From: Psychromonas sp. SA13A
GTDB lineage: Bacteria; Pseudomonadota; Gammaproteobacteria; Enterobacterales; Psychromonadaceae
Direction of reading: 5' to 3'
Length of the DNA: 64,000 nucleotides
Assembly (NCBI RefSeq): GCF_011378715.1
Contig: NZ_WTKU01000002.1
Coordinates: 248,001-312,000, forward strand
Part shown: positions 28,109 to 37,719 of the stretch, piece by piece
Layout: each line of letters opens with the position of its first letter
Position numbering within the stretch: the stretch's first letter is position 1
Translations under genes and position numbers: made by a program
Notes under the pieces: generated by a model
What the model was told of the DNA's origin: nothing
The model's input: the letters and a program-made list of their open reading frames with translations, nothing else
Database searches by the model: none

Positions 28109-29212
28109 TTAGTCGATCAGATTGTATTGCTCACGAAGAATATCGATGATTTCTTGTTTTGGATTGTCCGAAAGTACTATTTTTTTACCAATCACTTTTT
28201 CAGCAATACCAATGTAGGTTTCAGAGATTTTCATTAATACAGATTCAGGTAAGGCATTTTCTTGTGCTAATGCAAAACGTTCTGGCATACGCTCTTTATT
28301 CAAAAGAATATCAGGATCAGGAAAATGTTTAAGTAATAATTGACGGAAATCTTCTTTAGAATTTTCAACAATTTTACCTTCACGATAGGCTGGGCCATCC
28401 CAAATTCGAGATGAATCGGGAGTACCGACTTCATCCATATAGATTAGTTTTTCATTGCCCGCTTTATCCGTGACATAACCAAACTCAAATTTTGTATCAA
28501 CAAAAATTTGGTCCAATTTTGCTAACTCATTACTGATAACATCAAAACCTTCTTTTAGTAGTTTTTCATAATCAGCAATGTGCGATGCTGAAGTAAAGTT
28601 GAATGCAGCAAAATTATCTTCGATATTTTTACGTGTAATATTCACATCATCAGCTTCTTGAACGCCTGCAATACCTTTTAAAATTCCTTTAGTTGAAGGA
28701 GTGATTAATAACTCAGGTAATTTTGTATTATTAGATAAACCCTCTGCTATTTCGATACCGCAAAATTCACGTTCACCTTTTTCATAGGCACGCCACATTG
28801 AACCTGTAATATATTGGCGAGCAATCGCTTCAATCATTACTGGACGAGCTTTTTGTACAATCCAAACAAAAGGATGTGGGATATCTAGAATGTGGCTGTC
28901 TGCTAAGCCTTGTTCTTTAAATAGTCTGAACCAGTGATTTGAAATAGTGTTTAATGCTGCACCTTTACCTGGTACGCCATTCATTCCACCTTCGCCGTGC
29001 CAAATGCAATCAAACGCAGAAATACGATCGCTGATCACCATAATGGCTAGTGGAGCATCTGCTGCTACATCGTAACCTTTTTCTTCAATTAAACGTTTGC
29101 TATCGTCAGCTGTTAACCAATAAACTGAACGCACTTTACCACTGTGGACTGGCTGGTCAGTACGAATTGGTAAATCGTTGTTTACAGCTAATACTTTGTC
29201 GGCAAGACTCAT
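28109..29212 (-). CDS. purC: SAICAR synthase PurC, long form
   Basis: Phosphoribosylaminoimidazole-succinocarboxamide synthase of purine synthesis. Visible motifs: [11 protein letters not shown] (ATP-binding strand), [40 protein letters not shown] and [17 protein letters not shown]. At 367 residues it belongs to the long type known from Vibrio- and Shewanella-like genomes, not the 237-residue E. coli type; the extra length is mostly C-terminal. It is divergent from trmN and ends in a clear terminator. Confidence 0.95.
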   Translation of the reverse strand: MSLADKVLAVNNDLPIRTDQPVHSGKVRSVYWLTADDSKRLIEEKGYDVAADAPLAIMVISDRISAFDCIWHGEGGMNGVPGKGAALNTISNHWFRLFKEQGLADSHILDIPHPFVWIVQKARPVMIEAIARQYITGSMWRAYEKGEREFCGIEIAEGLSNNTKLPELLITPSTKGILKGIAGVQEADDVNITRKNIEDNFAAFNFTSASHIADYEKLLKEGFDVISNELAKLDQIFVDTKFEFGYVTDKAGNEKLIYMDEVGTPDSSRIWDGPAYREGKIVENSKEDFRQLLLKHFPDPDILLNKERMPERFALAQENALPESVLMKISETYIGIAEKVIGKKIVLSDNPKQEIIDILREQYNLID

Positions 29213-29559
29213 AAAAATATCCTATAAAAAGTCAAAGTGAGCAGAAAGTTCTGCAAAAAATAATAAAGTCAGGATGATAGCAGATTGTATGTAAAAAGTT
29301 TTATGATAATTATAATAAAAAACTAATAGAATAGCTTATTTAAGCGGAGGTCCTGATACTAAAAGTTGCAAAAAGAGACCGACTAGCACTTATAAAAATA
29401 ACTGTAATCGAGTACTTATGGTTTTGTATTATCTATAGATGAGGCGATTTTAAATCATTAATTTCAAGTCACTCAAAGGGGTGCCGATACTAATAAACTC
29501 ATTACTAAGCAATGGAACAAAAAACGAAAAAATGATTAACAAAATAGGTAAAGTGTTAA
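29213..29559. other. 347-base divergent intergenic region (purC / trmN)
   Basis: AT-rich region that must carry both promoters. No clear operator, riboswitch or small gene was seen. A convincing PurR palindrome (ACGCAAACGTTTGCGT type) is absent. Confidence 0.5.
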
Positions 29560-30390
29560 ATGGCTAAAGGCTTCACATTTAAACAATTTCATATTGATGC
29601 CGCTCTTTGTGGTATGCCTGTCAGCACCGATGGTGTGTTACTAGGAGCATGGGCCAATATTAGTAATGCACAAAGTATTTTAGATATTGGTTGTGGTACA
29701 GGTTTATTATCTATTATGTGTGCGCAACGCAATAAAAAAGCGTTTATTACAGGTATAGATATAGAAGAAAATGCGGTGGGTGCGGCAACGGATAATAGTG
29801 AGCAAAGTCCATGGTCTGATAGAATTACGATCAAAAATATCTCGTTACAGGATTTTGTTACAAATGTTCAAACATTCTCAAACATTATATGTAATCCACC
29901 TTATTTTAATAGTGGTGAAGAAGCACTGTTATCACAAAGAGCCTTGGCTAGGCATACTTCGGGTTTATCACATCAAACATTACTTAATGCTTGTTCTGAC
30001 TTACTAATTACAGGGGGCACTGCTAGTTTTATTTTACCTAAAGTCGAAGGCATGAATTTTATCGCACTATTGGATAGTTGCGATATTATTAGTAGTAATG
30101 TACTAAAATTATCACGTTTGACTTTGGTTAAAACGCGCCAAGATAAACAACCAACGCGCTTATTAATAGAGATAACTAAGTCGTTATTCCCTGAACCTAA
30201 AGTAGATGACTCTAAAATAACAGATCCTAAAACAACCTTGTCACAAAGGCCTGATCCGCAAATTAACACTGCTCTTGCAACTATGGCGAGCAAACACGAA
30301 ACCCAATTTGAGATATTAACAATTAATGAAGGGAATGGTTATTCAAAGGAGTTTATTGCACTTACCAAAGACTTTTATTTAAAAATGTAG
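29560..30390 (+). CDS. trmN: tRNA1(Val) A37 N6-methyltransferase (TrmN6 / YfiC)
   Basis: SAM-dependent methyltransferase that makes m6A37 in valine tRNA. The start FTFKQFHIDAALCGMPVSTD resembles the E. coli YfiC start; SAM motif DIGCGTG is at residues 42-48, and the N6-adenine methylase motif NPPY is at 112-115. NSEQSPWSDRI and SQRALARHTSGL also match YfiC. At 276 residues it is about 30 longer than E. coli, with a hydrophilic insertion near residues 205-240. Confidence 0.93.
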   Translation: MAKGFTFKQFHIDAALCGMPVSTDGVLLGAWANISNAQSILDIGCGTGLLSIMCAQRNKKAFITGIDIEENAVGAATDNSEQSPWSDRITIKNISLQDFVTNVQTFSNIICNPPYFNSGEEALLSQRALARHTSGLSHQTLLNACSDLLITGGTASFILPKVEGMNFIALLDSCDIISSNVLKLSRLTLVKTRQDKQPTRLLIEITKSLFPEPKVDDSKITDPKTTLSQRPDPQINTALATMASKHETQFEILTINEGNGYSKEFIALTKDFYLKM

Positions 30391-30419
30391 GTTAAGCTAC
30401 TTTTAACTTATTTAACCTG

Positions 30420-31118
30420 TTAGGTGTAATCTAAAAATTGTCTATGGTCTTTACCTGCACTAAAACTGCTTATCTTATTGCTGTGTTTTACTGCTTTCCA
30501 ATGTGCAACCTGTGCGCCCTTATTTACATGAGGAAAGGAGCTTACATGAGGAAAGGAGCTGTCATGTGGTGAGGAACTGTCATGTGGTGAGGAACAGACA
30601 TGCGATGAGGAATCTTTTTCATCAATAGAAATTTTTAAAAAATCACAAAGCATTTGATAGCTATTTTGCTTACTTATATCAATGGATAGAAAACAAGACT
30701 TGCCTGAGAAATAATCCATTACTTCTGTTTTATGATTTTGATAACAAGCCGTTAGATGTTCATCGGTTAATAAATCAGGGTGGGATAACTGAAAGGTTTG
30801 ATCAAATGAACGTTTTAATACGGGACTAAATTGACCTGTTTTAAGCGTTAGGTGTGGCAACATTCTTTGTAATAAACGTTGAACGGAAGGTAACCAAGCG
30901 GTTAAGTCTCGTGTTAAATAGATAAACTGGGATCCCGGAAATAATTTATCTAATTGTTTATAATCTGAAAAACATGGGCTATCAGTTACTACATCGGCAA
31001 GAGCAAAGGTCTGTTTAGTAAAAGCAGTATGCGCCACTTTAAAACCTAAGTTTAAAAATGCAACGCTGATACTAGTCGTGCCTGTTCTAGGTAAACCGAT
31101 AATAAAAACCTTACTCAT
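30420..31118 (-). CDS. Sulfotransferase-family P-loop protein
   Basis: A 232-residue soluble protein. The start MSKVFIIGLPRTGTTSISVA holds the 5'-phosphosulfate (PAPS) P-loop of sulfotransferases; FIYLTRDLTAWLPSVQRLL is the second PAPS contact (3'-phosphate Arg region), and LSIDISKQNSYQMLCDFLKI fits the C-terminal fold. The ATG at 31118 was chosen; an upstream TTG has no support. Residues near the C-terminus are an SSxPHx repeat coded by five 18-bp tandem units (30526-30615), just after the conserved part. Substrate cannot be read from sequence. Confidence 0.85.
   Translation of the reverse strand: MSKVFIIGLPRTGTTSISVAFLNLGFKVAHTAFTKQTFALADVVTDSPCFSDYKQLDKLFPGSQFIYLTRDLTAWLPSVQRLLQRMLPHLTLKTGQFSPVLKRSFDQTFQLSHPDLLTDEHLTACYQNHKTEVMDYFSGKSCFLSIDISKQNSYQMLCDFLKISIDEKDSSSHVCSSPHDSSSPHDSSFPHVSSFPHVNKGAQVAHWKAVKHSNKISSFSAGKDHRQFLDYT
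30526..30615 (-). repeat. 18-bp x 5 coding minisatellite in sulfotransferase-like gene
   Basis: Five contiguous 18-bp units on the plus strand: 30526 ACATGAGGAAAGGAGCTT, 30544 nearly identical, 30562 TCATGTGGTGAGGAACTG, 30580 nearly identical, 30598 diverged. In frame they code repeats of the form S-S-x-P-H-x. The pairing of copies (1=2, 3=4) suggests stepwise expansion. Confidence 0.88.
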
Positions 31119-31223
31119 GTATTCGTCTCTGATCAATTAATGAAGAGGATTGTAACGAATACCAAGTAAAGTTAAATCAAAAGTTATTATTAATTTTTAG
31201 GCTGCTTTGTCATTCATTAGCAA

Positions 31224-32021
31224 TTAACCATTATTAATGATGTGTTGCATTGTATCAATAATATCAACCGCCATCGTTAGCTGTTGCTTGGATAAAGGCT
31301 CAGTTGCAAAGTGTCCTAGGTCATTATCAAAATATTGGCCATTGTGCTCTGCCATATCTGGCGATAATGCAATTTCACTCACTATGTTTGCACCAATACT
31401 TAAATCGTTTCCTGCAATACCAAAGCCTTCTTTCACCATTTTACTGGCTAATAATGATCCTGGGTTGACCGAAATGCAGTCTGGGCTTTCACTGTTAAGG
31501 CTGAATGAATGTGTCCATAATCTAATGGCTAATTTGCTTTGTGCATAAGCTTGCATGTCATCAAGGTCGACTCTCCCTAGCATTGCATCGATATTTACTG
31601 GTGATTGCGCGGCTGATGATAAATTAACAATACGTGATTGTTTATTTAAAACAGGGGCTAATAATTGGCTTAAATAATAGGGTGCGATGGTATTCACTAC
31701 AAAACGAACATCTAACCCTTGAGCATTTTTGGTTTGAGGGGTTTTAAACACACCGGCATTATTAATTAATACATCGATATGTTGGTATTCACTCAATAGG
31801 GCATCGGCAAGTTGTTTCACTGCTTTAAGTTCAGAAAGATCTGCAATAACGGTATCGATTGTATTAACATTTGGTAATGCCATCAATAGAGACTTAGTGG
31901 CCGCCAATTTTTCACTATTGCGACCATGAATAATTAAGTGATGACCTAAAGAAACTAAATTTTTTGCTGTTTCTAAACCGATGCCATCAGTTGCACCTGT
32001 GATTAAAATTGTTTTCTGCAT
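31224..32021 (-). CDS. Short-chain dehydrogenase/reductase
   Basis: A 265-residue NAD(P)-dependent oxidoreductase. Nucleotide-binding TGATDGIG is at residues 8-15, HGRNSEKL suggests NADP preference, NNAG follows, and the catalytic set is Ser in IVNLSSAAQSP and Tyr/Lys in MQAYAQSKLA. It resembles retinol-dehydrogenase-like SDRs. Substrate unknown. It lies downstream of the MDR gene on the same strand, separated by a terminator. Confidence 0.9.
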   Translation of the reverse strand: MQKTILITGATDGIGLETAKNLVSLGHHLIIHGRNSEKLAATKSLLMALPNVNTIDTVIADLSELKAVKQLADALLSEYQHIDVLINNAGVFKTPQTKNAQGLDVRFVVNTIAPYYLSQLLAPVLNKQSRIVNLSSAAQSPVNIDAMLGRVDLDDMQAYAQSKLAIRLWTHSFSLNSESPDCISVNPGSLLASKMVKEGFGIAGNDLSIGANIVSEIALSPDMAEHNGQYFDNDLGHFATEPLSKQQLTMAVDIIDTMQHIINNG

Positions 32022-32049
32022 GATTCAACTCCTGAATATAAATATCGAT

Positions 32050-32079
32050 AAAAAAGCTGAGCATGGGTGGCTCAGCTTT
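32050..32079 (-). terminator. Rho-independent terminator after the MDR gene
   Basis: A 10-bp stem AAAGCTGAGC / GCTCAGCTTT (32053-32062 with 32070-32079) with a 7-base loop; read on the minus strand it ends in T5. It separates the MDR oxidoreductase from the SDR gene. Confidence 0.88.
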
Positions 32080-32144
32080 GAGAAAATTTACCCAAACTAG
32101 AGAAAGTTTGTAAAACAGTTTGAGTAGAAAAATAATAATGGCGC

Positions 32145-33134
32145 TTAGATTTCTACAACCACTTTACCCATACCTTGACCACTTGATAAGCGAGCATAAG
32201 CTTCGCCAACTTGCGTCAAATCATAACTATTTTCGTCTAAAACAGGTGTTAATCCTCCATCCTCAACGATGTCAGTGAGATGGCGTAAAATAGCGGCATG
32301 TTGTTCACGTTTTGTATTATGTAACATTGGAATGAGCATAAAGACAACGTGTAATGATAAACCTTTCATATGTGCCGTAATTAAATCCAGTGATAGCATG
32401 GCCGTTGTTGAAGCAATTTGACCATTTAATGCTGCCGCTTCAAATGAATTTAATAGGTTTTCACCGCCGACAGAGTCAAACACAATATCAAAGCCCTGTG
32501 CTGCAGTATATTTTTCTACATAATCGGCCACTTTTTCAGTCTTGTAATTAATGCTTGTTGCACCTAATTTCTCGATTAATGCAAGTTGTTTATCACCACC
32601 ACCAGTGGCATAAACGTCACTACCAAAATATTTGGCTAATTGCACTGCGATATGACCAACACCACCAGAGCCACCATGTACTAGCACTTTTTGACCTTTA
32701 CTGATGTTTGCGCGTTGTAAACCTTCGTAAGCGGTGATTGCCACTAAAGGAAGGGCTGCTGCTTCACGCATCGTTAAATTTTTAGGTTTCAACGCAATTA
32801 AATTTGCATCAGCTAGCATATACTCGGCCAGTGCACCTGGTAAATCAGCTAAACCACCAGCGCAACCATAAACTTCATCGCCTACTTGGTAACCTTCAAC
32901 ATCTGCACCTACCTCTGTGATTGTACCTGCGAAATCCATTCCTAATAAAGCGGGTAAAGCGGGTGCTAAACCACCTAAATCTTCGCCCATTGTTTTAATC
33001 ATGGTATCAACTGTATTAATGCTACTTGCTGCCACTTTTAATACAACATGACCCACTTTTACTGTCGGTTTAGGGATATCTGCTTGTTCAAAAACTGCTG
33101 TTTCACCGTAACTATTTAATATCATTGCTTTCAT
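32145..33134 (-). CDS. Zinc-independent MDR oxidoreductase (quinone-reductase-like)
   Basis: A medium-chain dehydrogenase/reductase of about 329 residues. N-terminal GroES-like domain (MKAMILNSYGETAVFEQADI, LLGMDFAGTITEVGADVEGY), then the NADPH-binding VHGGSGGVGHIAVQLAKYFG and VFDSVGGEN. The structural-zinc cysteines are missing, as in the quinone oxidoreductase branch. The start at 33134 was chosen for its AAAGGG site 8 bases upstream. It diverges from a LysR regulator that probably controls it (inference from arrangement). Confidence 0.9.
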   Translation of the reverse strand: MKAMILNSYGETAVFEQADIPKPTVKVGHVVLKVAASSINTVDTMIKTMGEDLGGLAPALPALLGMDFAGTITEVGADVEGYQVGDEVYGCAGGLADLPGALAEYMLADANLIALKPKNLTMREAAALPLVAITAYEGLQRANISKGQKVLVHGGSGGVGHIAVQLAKYFGSDVYATGGGDKQLALIEKLGATSINYKTEKVADYVEKYTAAQGFDIVFDSVGGENLLNSFEAAALNGQIASTTAMLSLDLITAHMKGLSLHVVFMLIPMLHNTKREQHAAILRHLTDIVEDGGLTPVLDENSYDLTQVGEAYARLSSGQGMGKVVVEI

Positions 33135-33268
33135 GAGTTTGACCCTTTTATTAGAAAATACCATTTATTAACAGATTTGATTATATGACCTAGTGACAAT
33201 CTTGATAATATACTTAAACAGTGAATCACTTTATATTTTATGTTGATAATGATAGAGGTTATACAATT

Positions 33269-34162
33269 TTGAATATCGAACATTTAAAATTATTCTTACG
33301 CGTTGCTGCGACGAATAACATTAGTTTAGCAGGACAAGCATTAGGGTTATCAGCAGCGGTTGCAAGTAATCATATAAGTAAATTAGAGGAGAATTTAAAG
33401 GTTCGTCTGGTTCATAGAACAACACGTAAAGTTTCGTTAACCGAAGAGGGCAAAGCCTTTTTACCCTATGCCGAAGATGTTATTGCAAGCGTAGCTTCTG
33501 CACAAGCTGCGTTAAGGTTTACTGATAATGCTTTGAAAGGGACGTTACGCTTAACTTCACCTGCTTCATTTGGGCGAATGCATCTAATCCCTGCTTTAAC
33601 GGACTTTTTAGCACAGCACCCAGGATTGAATATTGATTTAAAGTTATCTGATTCCATAGTCGATTTAGTAGAAGGAGGGTTTGATATTGCGATACGCAAC
33701 TCACAGCTGAAAGACTCAAGTTTGATCGCCACAAAATTAGCGACCGATAGTCGTATCGTTTGTGCATCCCCAGACTATCTTGCAAAGCATGGAGTTCCTG
33801 TTTCTCCGCAAGATCTAAAAAATCATCAATGTATTTCTTTAACTGGTTTGGATCATTGGAGCTTTGCAGGAGAAAATGGAGAAATGGTGATAAAAGCAAA
33901 AGGTAACCTCAGTGCAGATAACGGCGAAGCTATTCGAGATGCCTGTGTTAATGGATTAGGCATCACCGTTTGTTCTAAGTGGATTGCCTACCAACAACTA
34001 CAGGACAATAAACTCATTCCTGTGCTAACGGATTATCCTCTTGCTAGCGATACTGCGATATGGGCTATCTACCCGAGTGCTCGACAAGTTGCTCCAAAAA
34101 TTCGTGCTTTTATTGATTATTGTAAACAATATTTTGTTGAAAATGCATATTGGGAGCAGTAG
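33269..34162 (+). CDS. LysR-family transcriptional regulator
   Basis: A DNA-binding regulator of about 297 residues. The HTH is at residues 1-60 (NIEHLKLFLRVAATNNISLA, SHISKLEENLKVRLVHRTTR), followed by a periplasmic-binding-protein-like effector domain. The start was set to TTG at 33269 because the family normally begins MNIEHLKLF and AGAGG lies 10 bases upstream; a GTG at 33221 would add 16 residues unlike the family. It diverges from the MDR oxidoreductase, the usual arrangement for a LysR regulator and its target. Confidence 0.9.
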   Translation: MNIEHLKLFLRVAATNNISLAGQALGLSAAVASNHISKLEENLKVRLVHRTTRKVSLTEEGKAFLPYAEDVIASVASAQAALRFTDNALKGTLRLTSPASFGRMHLIPALTDFLAQHPGLNIDLKLSDSIVDLVEGGFDIAIRNSQLKDSSLIATKLATDSRIVCASPDYLAKHGVPVSPQDLKNHQCISLTGLDHWSFAGENGEMVIKAKGNLSADNGEAIRDACVNGLGITVCSKWIAYQQLQDNKLIPVLTDYPLASDTAIWAIYPSARQVAPKIRAFIDYCKQYFVENAYWEQ

Positions 34163-34448
34163 ACGACTTGAGGCTAAAATGAATTCACTTTCTTACCATT
34201 TATAAGAACCAGATCGAAACCTAATGCTAAACCTAAATCCCGAACTCATTTACTCTGTTCACTTTCATTCACTGCTTATTATTAACTACAAATAATCGTT
34301 GGCCCTAACGGTAACTACTGCAACACACTGCAACTTTGTGACACAAGACCATTGTGAAGTTGAGTTTTAATGGTAGTCTTTTGCAGGTTACAAACCCATA
34401 ACAAATTGATAACAAGATACAAATCAACTAAATGAACTAAAAGGGATT

Positions 34449-35384
34449 ATGAAAATGCAGAAGATTTTTAAAAACGGAATAATTGGATTAGCGTGTTTAT
34501 TTTCATTTAATGCAATGGCGGAGAACTACACCATCGGTACTGGTAGCCAAAGTGGTACTTATTATCCTCTTGGTGGCATACTTGCTAAAATCTGGAGTGA
34601 AAACATAGAAGACTTTGATATGCGTGCTGAAGTAACGGCTGCATCTGTTGAAAATACGATTAAAGTGTCGACAAACAAACAGCTCGCAGGTATTGCCATG
34701 GGTAATGTGGTATTGCAAGCACATGAAGGTGTAAAACCTTTCCCACGTAAAATGGATGTTTCTGTCTTATTTGCTTTGTATCCAAATGTTGTGCAGTTTA
34801 TTGTGCCTGCTGATTCTAAAATTCAGTCTATTCAAGATCTTAAAGGTAAGCGTATTTCTCTAGGTGCACCAGGTTCGGGTACGCGTGTGAGTTCAACTAA
34901 TATTCTTGCCGCTTTAGGCATTACAGAAAAAGATATTGATGCGCAGTCGCTTAACTATACTGCGACTACCAGTGCTATTTCTGCAGGACAAATTGATGCC
35001 GGCGCTATCGTAGGCAGCATTGGTGTTGGCGCGATTACTGAGCTTGCTTTTACTCACAATATTCGTATTTTATCTTTTACGCCTGAAGAACTAAAAGCAG
35101 TTTCTGCAAGTAATGCTTCTTATCAAGAAATCGAAGTGCCTGCAGGGAGTTATAAAGGTGTGAACGCATTTAATGCACCAGCAGTGTGGAACATCTTAGT
35201 AGTTAATAAAAACCTAGATACTGATTTAGCTTACAAGATGACTAAAGTTGCCTTTGAAAATATGAGTAAAATTAATCAAGTGATCAGTGTGACTAAATTT
35301 ACTACGTTAGAAAATATGAATAAATTAGACGGGATTGATTTACACCCAGGTTCACTTAAATACTTAAAAGAACAAATGCAATAA
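34449..35384 (+). CDS. TAXI-family TRAP transporter solute-binding protein
   Basis: Periplasmic binding protein of 311 residues with a signal peptide cut after about residue 24 (FSFNAMA-EN). The mature start ENYTIGTGSQSGTYYPLGG is the TAXI signature; KGKRISLGAPGSGTRVSSTN and the DAGAIVGSIGVGAI segment are also typical. TAXI proteins feed fused TRAP permeases, and such a permease follows. Ligands described for the family include glutamate-like and other carboxylates; the substrate here is unknown. Confidence 0.93.
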   Translation: MKMQKIFKNGIIGLACLFSFNAMAENYTIGTGSQSGTYYPLGGILAKIWSENIEDFDMRAEVTAASVENTIKVSTNKQLAGIAMGNVVLQAHEGVKPFPRKMDVSVLFALYPNVVQFIVPADSKIQSIQDLKGKRISLGAPGSGTRVSSTNILAALGITEKDIDAQSLNYTATTSAISAGQIDAGAIVGSIGVGAITELAFTHNIRILSFTPEELKAVSASNASYQEIEVPAGSYKGVNAFNAPAVWNILVVNKNLDTDLAYKMTKVAFENMSKINQVISVTKFTTLENMNKLDGIDLHPGSLKYLKEQMQ

Positions 35385-35447
35385 TCTCAACAGCTTTCGC
35401 TTAGAGAAAAAAGTTCAAAGTAAATTATCTTAGAGAGAGTCATTATA

Positions 35448-35485
35448 AAAACGGTTAATAGGTATTTATTAGCCGTTTTATTTTA
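35448..35485 (+). terminator. Hairpin terminator between TRAP genes
   Basis: A 13-bp stem (35448-35460 with 35467-35479, core AACGG/CCGTT) with a 6-base loop, followed by ATTTTAT. It lies 64 bases after the binding-protein stop and probably lowers read-through into the permease gene. Confidence 0.75.
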
Positions 35486-35514
35486 TGCATGGCAACGAAT
35501 AGTTTACGCATAAC

Positions 35515-35589
35515 AATTAACCCAGTATCAATTAACCAAGTAGTAATTAACCAAGGGACAATTAAGCAAGGAGCAATTAACAAATAACA
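35515..35589. repeat. 15-bp x 5 tandem repeat before TRAP permease
   Basis: AATTAA recurs exactly every 15 bases at 35515, 35530, 35545, 35560 and 35575, with units AATTAACCCAGTATC, AATTAACCAAGTAGT, AATTAACCAAGGGAC, AATTAAGCAAGGAGC and AATTAACAAATAACA. It is non-coding, 120 bases before the permease start. The regular period could mark repeated protein-binding sites or a simple microsatellite. Confidence 0.85.
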
Positions 35590-35707
35590 GTAAGTACAAC
35601 TTTTAACATCAGCCTTTTAACTTGATTTAATCATTAACGTAATAACTAACGTAATCAAGAACCAATCTATAAATCTAATAATATTTGGTGACCCTGTGGA
35701 GAATAGC

Positions 35708-37612
35708 ATGAGTGAATCTACTACTACGTGTAAATGGATTTCAGACAAAATAGTATTAATTGCTGCATTAGCAGCTATATCATTATCAATCTTTCAAATA
35801 TGGCAAGGAATAACAGCCGACTTAGCCGCTACCATATTTAGACCTATTCACTTAAGCTGGGTATTAATCCTAGTATTTTTTACCCTACCACTAATTAAAT
35901 CGCAACGTTCGACAGGTTTATACCTAATGGGGCGTATCATAGACTTAATCTTTATTGCCGCGATAGCTTGGGCTTCTTATCATATCGTTGCCTTTGACTA
36001 TGACGATATTTCATTCTTATTAGATGGATTAACAACGCTTGATCAAATATCCGGTTTAATTATTTTAGTGTTATTACTAGAAGCAACAAGACGTACGGTT
36101 GGTTTAGTCATGGTGTTTATAGCCGCATTATTTTTAGTGTATGCGATTTTTGGTAATTACCTACCTGGCTCTGTGGCAAGTAAAGGCTTTGCTGTTGAGG
36201 AGATCATTAGATTCCATATATATTCAACCAATGGTGTTTATGGAGCGCCACTCGCAATTGCTGCTGGTGTAGTTTTTATCTTTGTATTGTTTGGTGCCTT
36301 TTTACAGGTAACTGGAGCGGGTAAATTCTTTATCGATGCTTCTTTCTCAATTGCTGGAAAATATCGTGGTGGCCCAGCAAAAGCGAGTGTTATTGCTTCA
36401 GCTGCTTTAGGTTCAATTTCAGGATCTGCCATTGCTAATACGGTAACCACTGGCGCATTGACCATACCTATGATGAAAAAATTAGGCTATAAACCAGAGC
36501 AAGCTGCAGGTATAGAAGCGGCGGCGTCTACAGGTGGTCAAATCATGCCTCCTGTTATGGGTGCAGGTGCGTTTGTAATGGCTCAGTTTACGGGCATTCC
36601 CTACAGTGAAATTTTATTAGTATCGATAGCTCCTGCTATTTTATATTTTGCTTGTACCTTGCTTTATGTCCACCTAATGGCGTGTAAATTAGGCTTACAA
36701 GGCATGGAAATCACTGAGAAAATTTCCGTGGTGTTAAAAAATGGTTGGCATTTCCTCGTACCATTAATTTTAATCACTAGTTTACTGTTAATGAGTTATT
36801 CACCTATATTGGTGGGTATTTCAGGCTGTGTGGCTATTTTGGTGGCTGCTATGTGTAGAAAGCATAGCCGTATTACCGTAGCGGTTTTCTTTGAAGGTAT
36901 GAAGGAAGGGGCGCTATTAGCATTACCTATTTCTGTGGCTTGTGGTACTGCTGGTATTGTAGTCGGTGTCGTAGGACAAACAGGAATTGGATTGCAATTT
37001 ACACAGTTCTTAATGGCATTGTCTGGCGGATATTTATGGTCTGTATTAGGCTTGATTGCAATCGCAGCGGTAATCCTAGGAATGGGATTACCCGTAACCG
37101 CAGCCTATATCGTTTTATCTATTATGGCAGTGCCAAGTTTAACGGAGTTAGGTGTTGGCTTACTAGCGGCACACATGATTGTATTTTGGCTATCGCAAAC
37201 TTCTAATGTCACGCCACCAATTGCATTAGCTGCCTTTGCCGCTGCAGGTATAGCTAATACATCACCGATGCGATCTGCAGTTCAAGCATTTAAGTTAGCT
37301 CAAGGCTTCTTCATTATTCCTATTATGATGGCTTTTTCTGGGTTGATTTGGATGGAAGGTCAAAATATCGACTTTGTTATTGCTATCGTATTAACCATTG
37401 GTTTAATTGTTGCATTTGCAGGCACTATAGAAGGACGCTTAGCCACTAAGCTACCATTGCTTGCCCGTGGGTTATTATTGATTGCTGGGTTTACTATGTT
37501 AGTACCTTATCTTTATATCAATATAGCGGGGATCGCGATCATTGTAATGGTTTGCTTGGTTAATTATCGTTTATCCCGAACTGAAGATGAGGTTGTAGCT
37601 GCTCAAATTTAA
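35708..37612 (+). CDS. Fused TRAP transporter permease (4TM/12TM)
   Basis: Sodium-coupled inner-membrane transporter of about 634 residues in which the small DctQ-like and large DctM-like subunits are fused, the form that pairs with TAXI proteins. About 16 or more hydrophobic segments; family signatures include RGGPAKASVIASAALGSISG, AAASTGGQIMPPVMGAGAFV and GMGLPVTAAYIVLS. The ATG at 35708 is preferred over the GTG at 35696 because GGAG lies 6 bases before it. It works with the binding protein upstream. Confidence 0.93.
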   Translation: MSESTTTCKWISDKIVLIAALAAISLSIFQIWQGITADLAATIFRPIHLSWVLILVFFTLPLIKSQRSTGLYLMGRIIDLIFIAAIAWASYHIVAFDYDDISFLLDGLTTLDQISGLIILVLLLEATRRTVGLVMVFIAALFLVYAIFGNYLPGSVASKGFAVEEIIRFHIYSTNGVYGAPLAIAAGVVFIFVLFGAFLQVTGAGKFFIDASFSIAGKYRGGPAKASVIASAALGSISGSAIANTVTTGALTIPMMKKLGYKPEQAAGIEAAASTGGQIMPPVMGAGAFVMAQFTGIPYSEILLVSIAPAILYFACTLLYVHLMACKLGLQGMEITEKISVVLKNGWHFLVPLILITSLLLMSYSPILVGISGCVAILVAAMCRKHSRITVAVFFEGMKEGALLALPISVACGTAGIVVGVVGQTGIGLQFTQFLMALSGGYLWSVLGLIAIAAVILGMGLPVTAAYIVLSIMAVPSLTELGVGLLAAHMIVFWLSQTSNVTPPIALAAFAAAGIANTSPMRSAVQAFKLAQGFFIIPIMMAFSGLIWMEGQNIDFVIAIVLTIGLIVAFAGTIEGRLATKLPLLARGLLLIAGFTMLVPYLYINIAGIAIIVMVCLVNYRLSRTEDEVVAAQI

Positions 37613-37683
37613 ATTAAGTTTATGGAGTTAACTTCCATAACATAACCTCTACAATTTAAGACCTACATTTTAATATCTATAAG

Positions 37684-37719
37684 TTAACCGCTATCTCCAA
37701 AGAGGGTGATAGCGGTTAA
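37684..37719 (+). terminator. Strong hairpin after TRAP permease (possible terminator)
   Basis: Perfect 12-bp stem TTAACCGCTATC / GATAGCGGTTAA (37684-37695 with 37708-37719), with extra pairing possible inside the loop. There is no T run, so it may be a Rho-assisted terminator or a stability hairpin. Confidence 0.6.
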
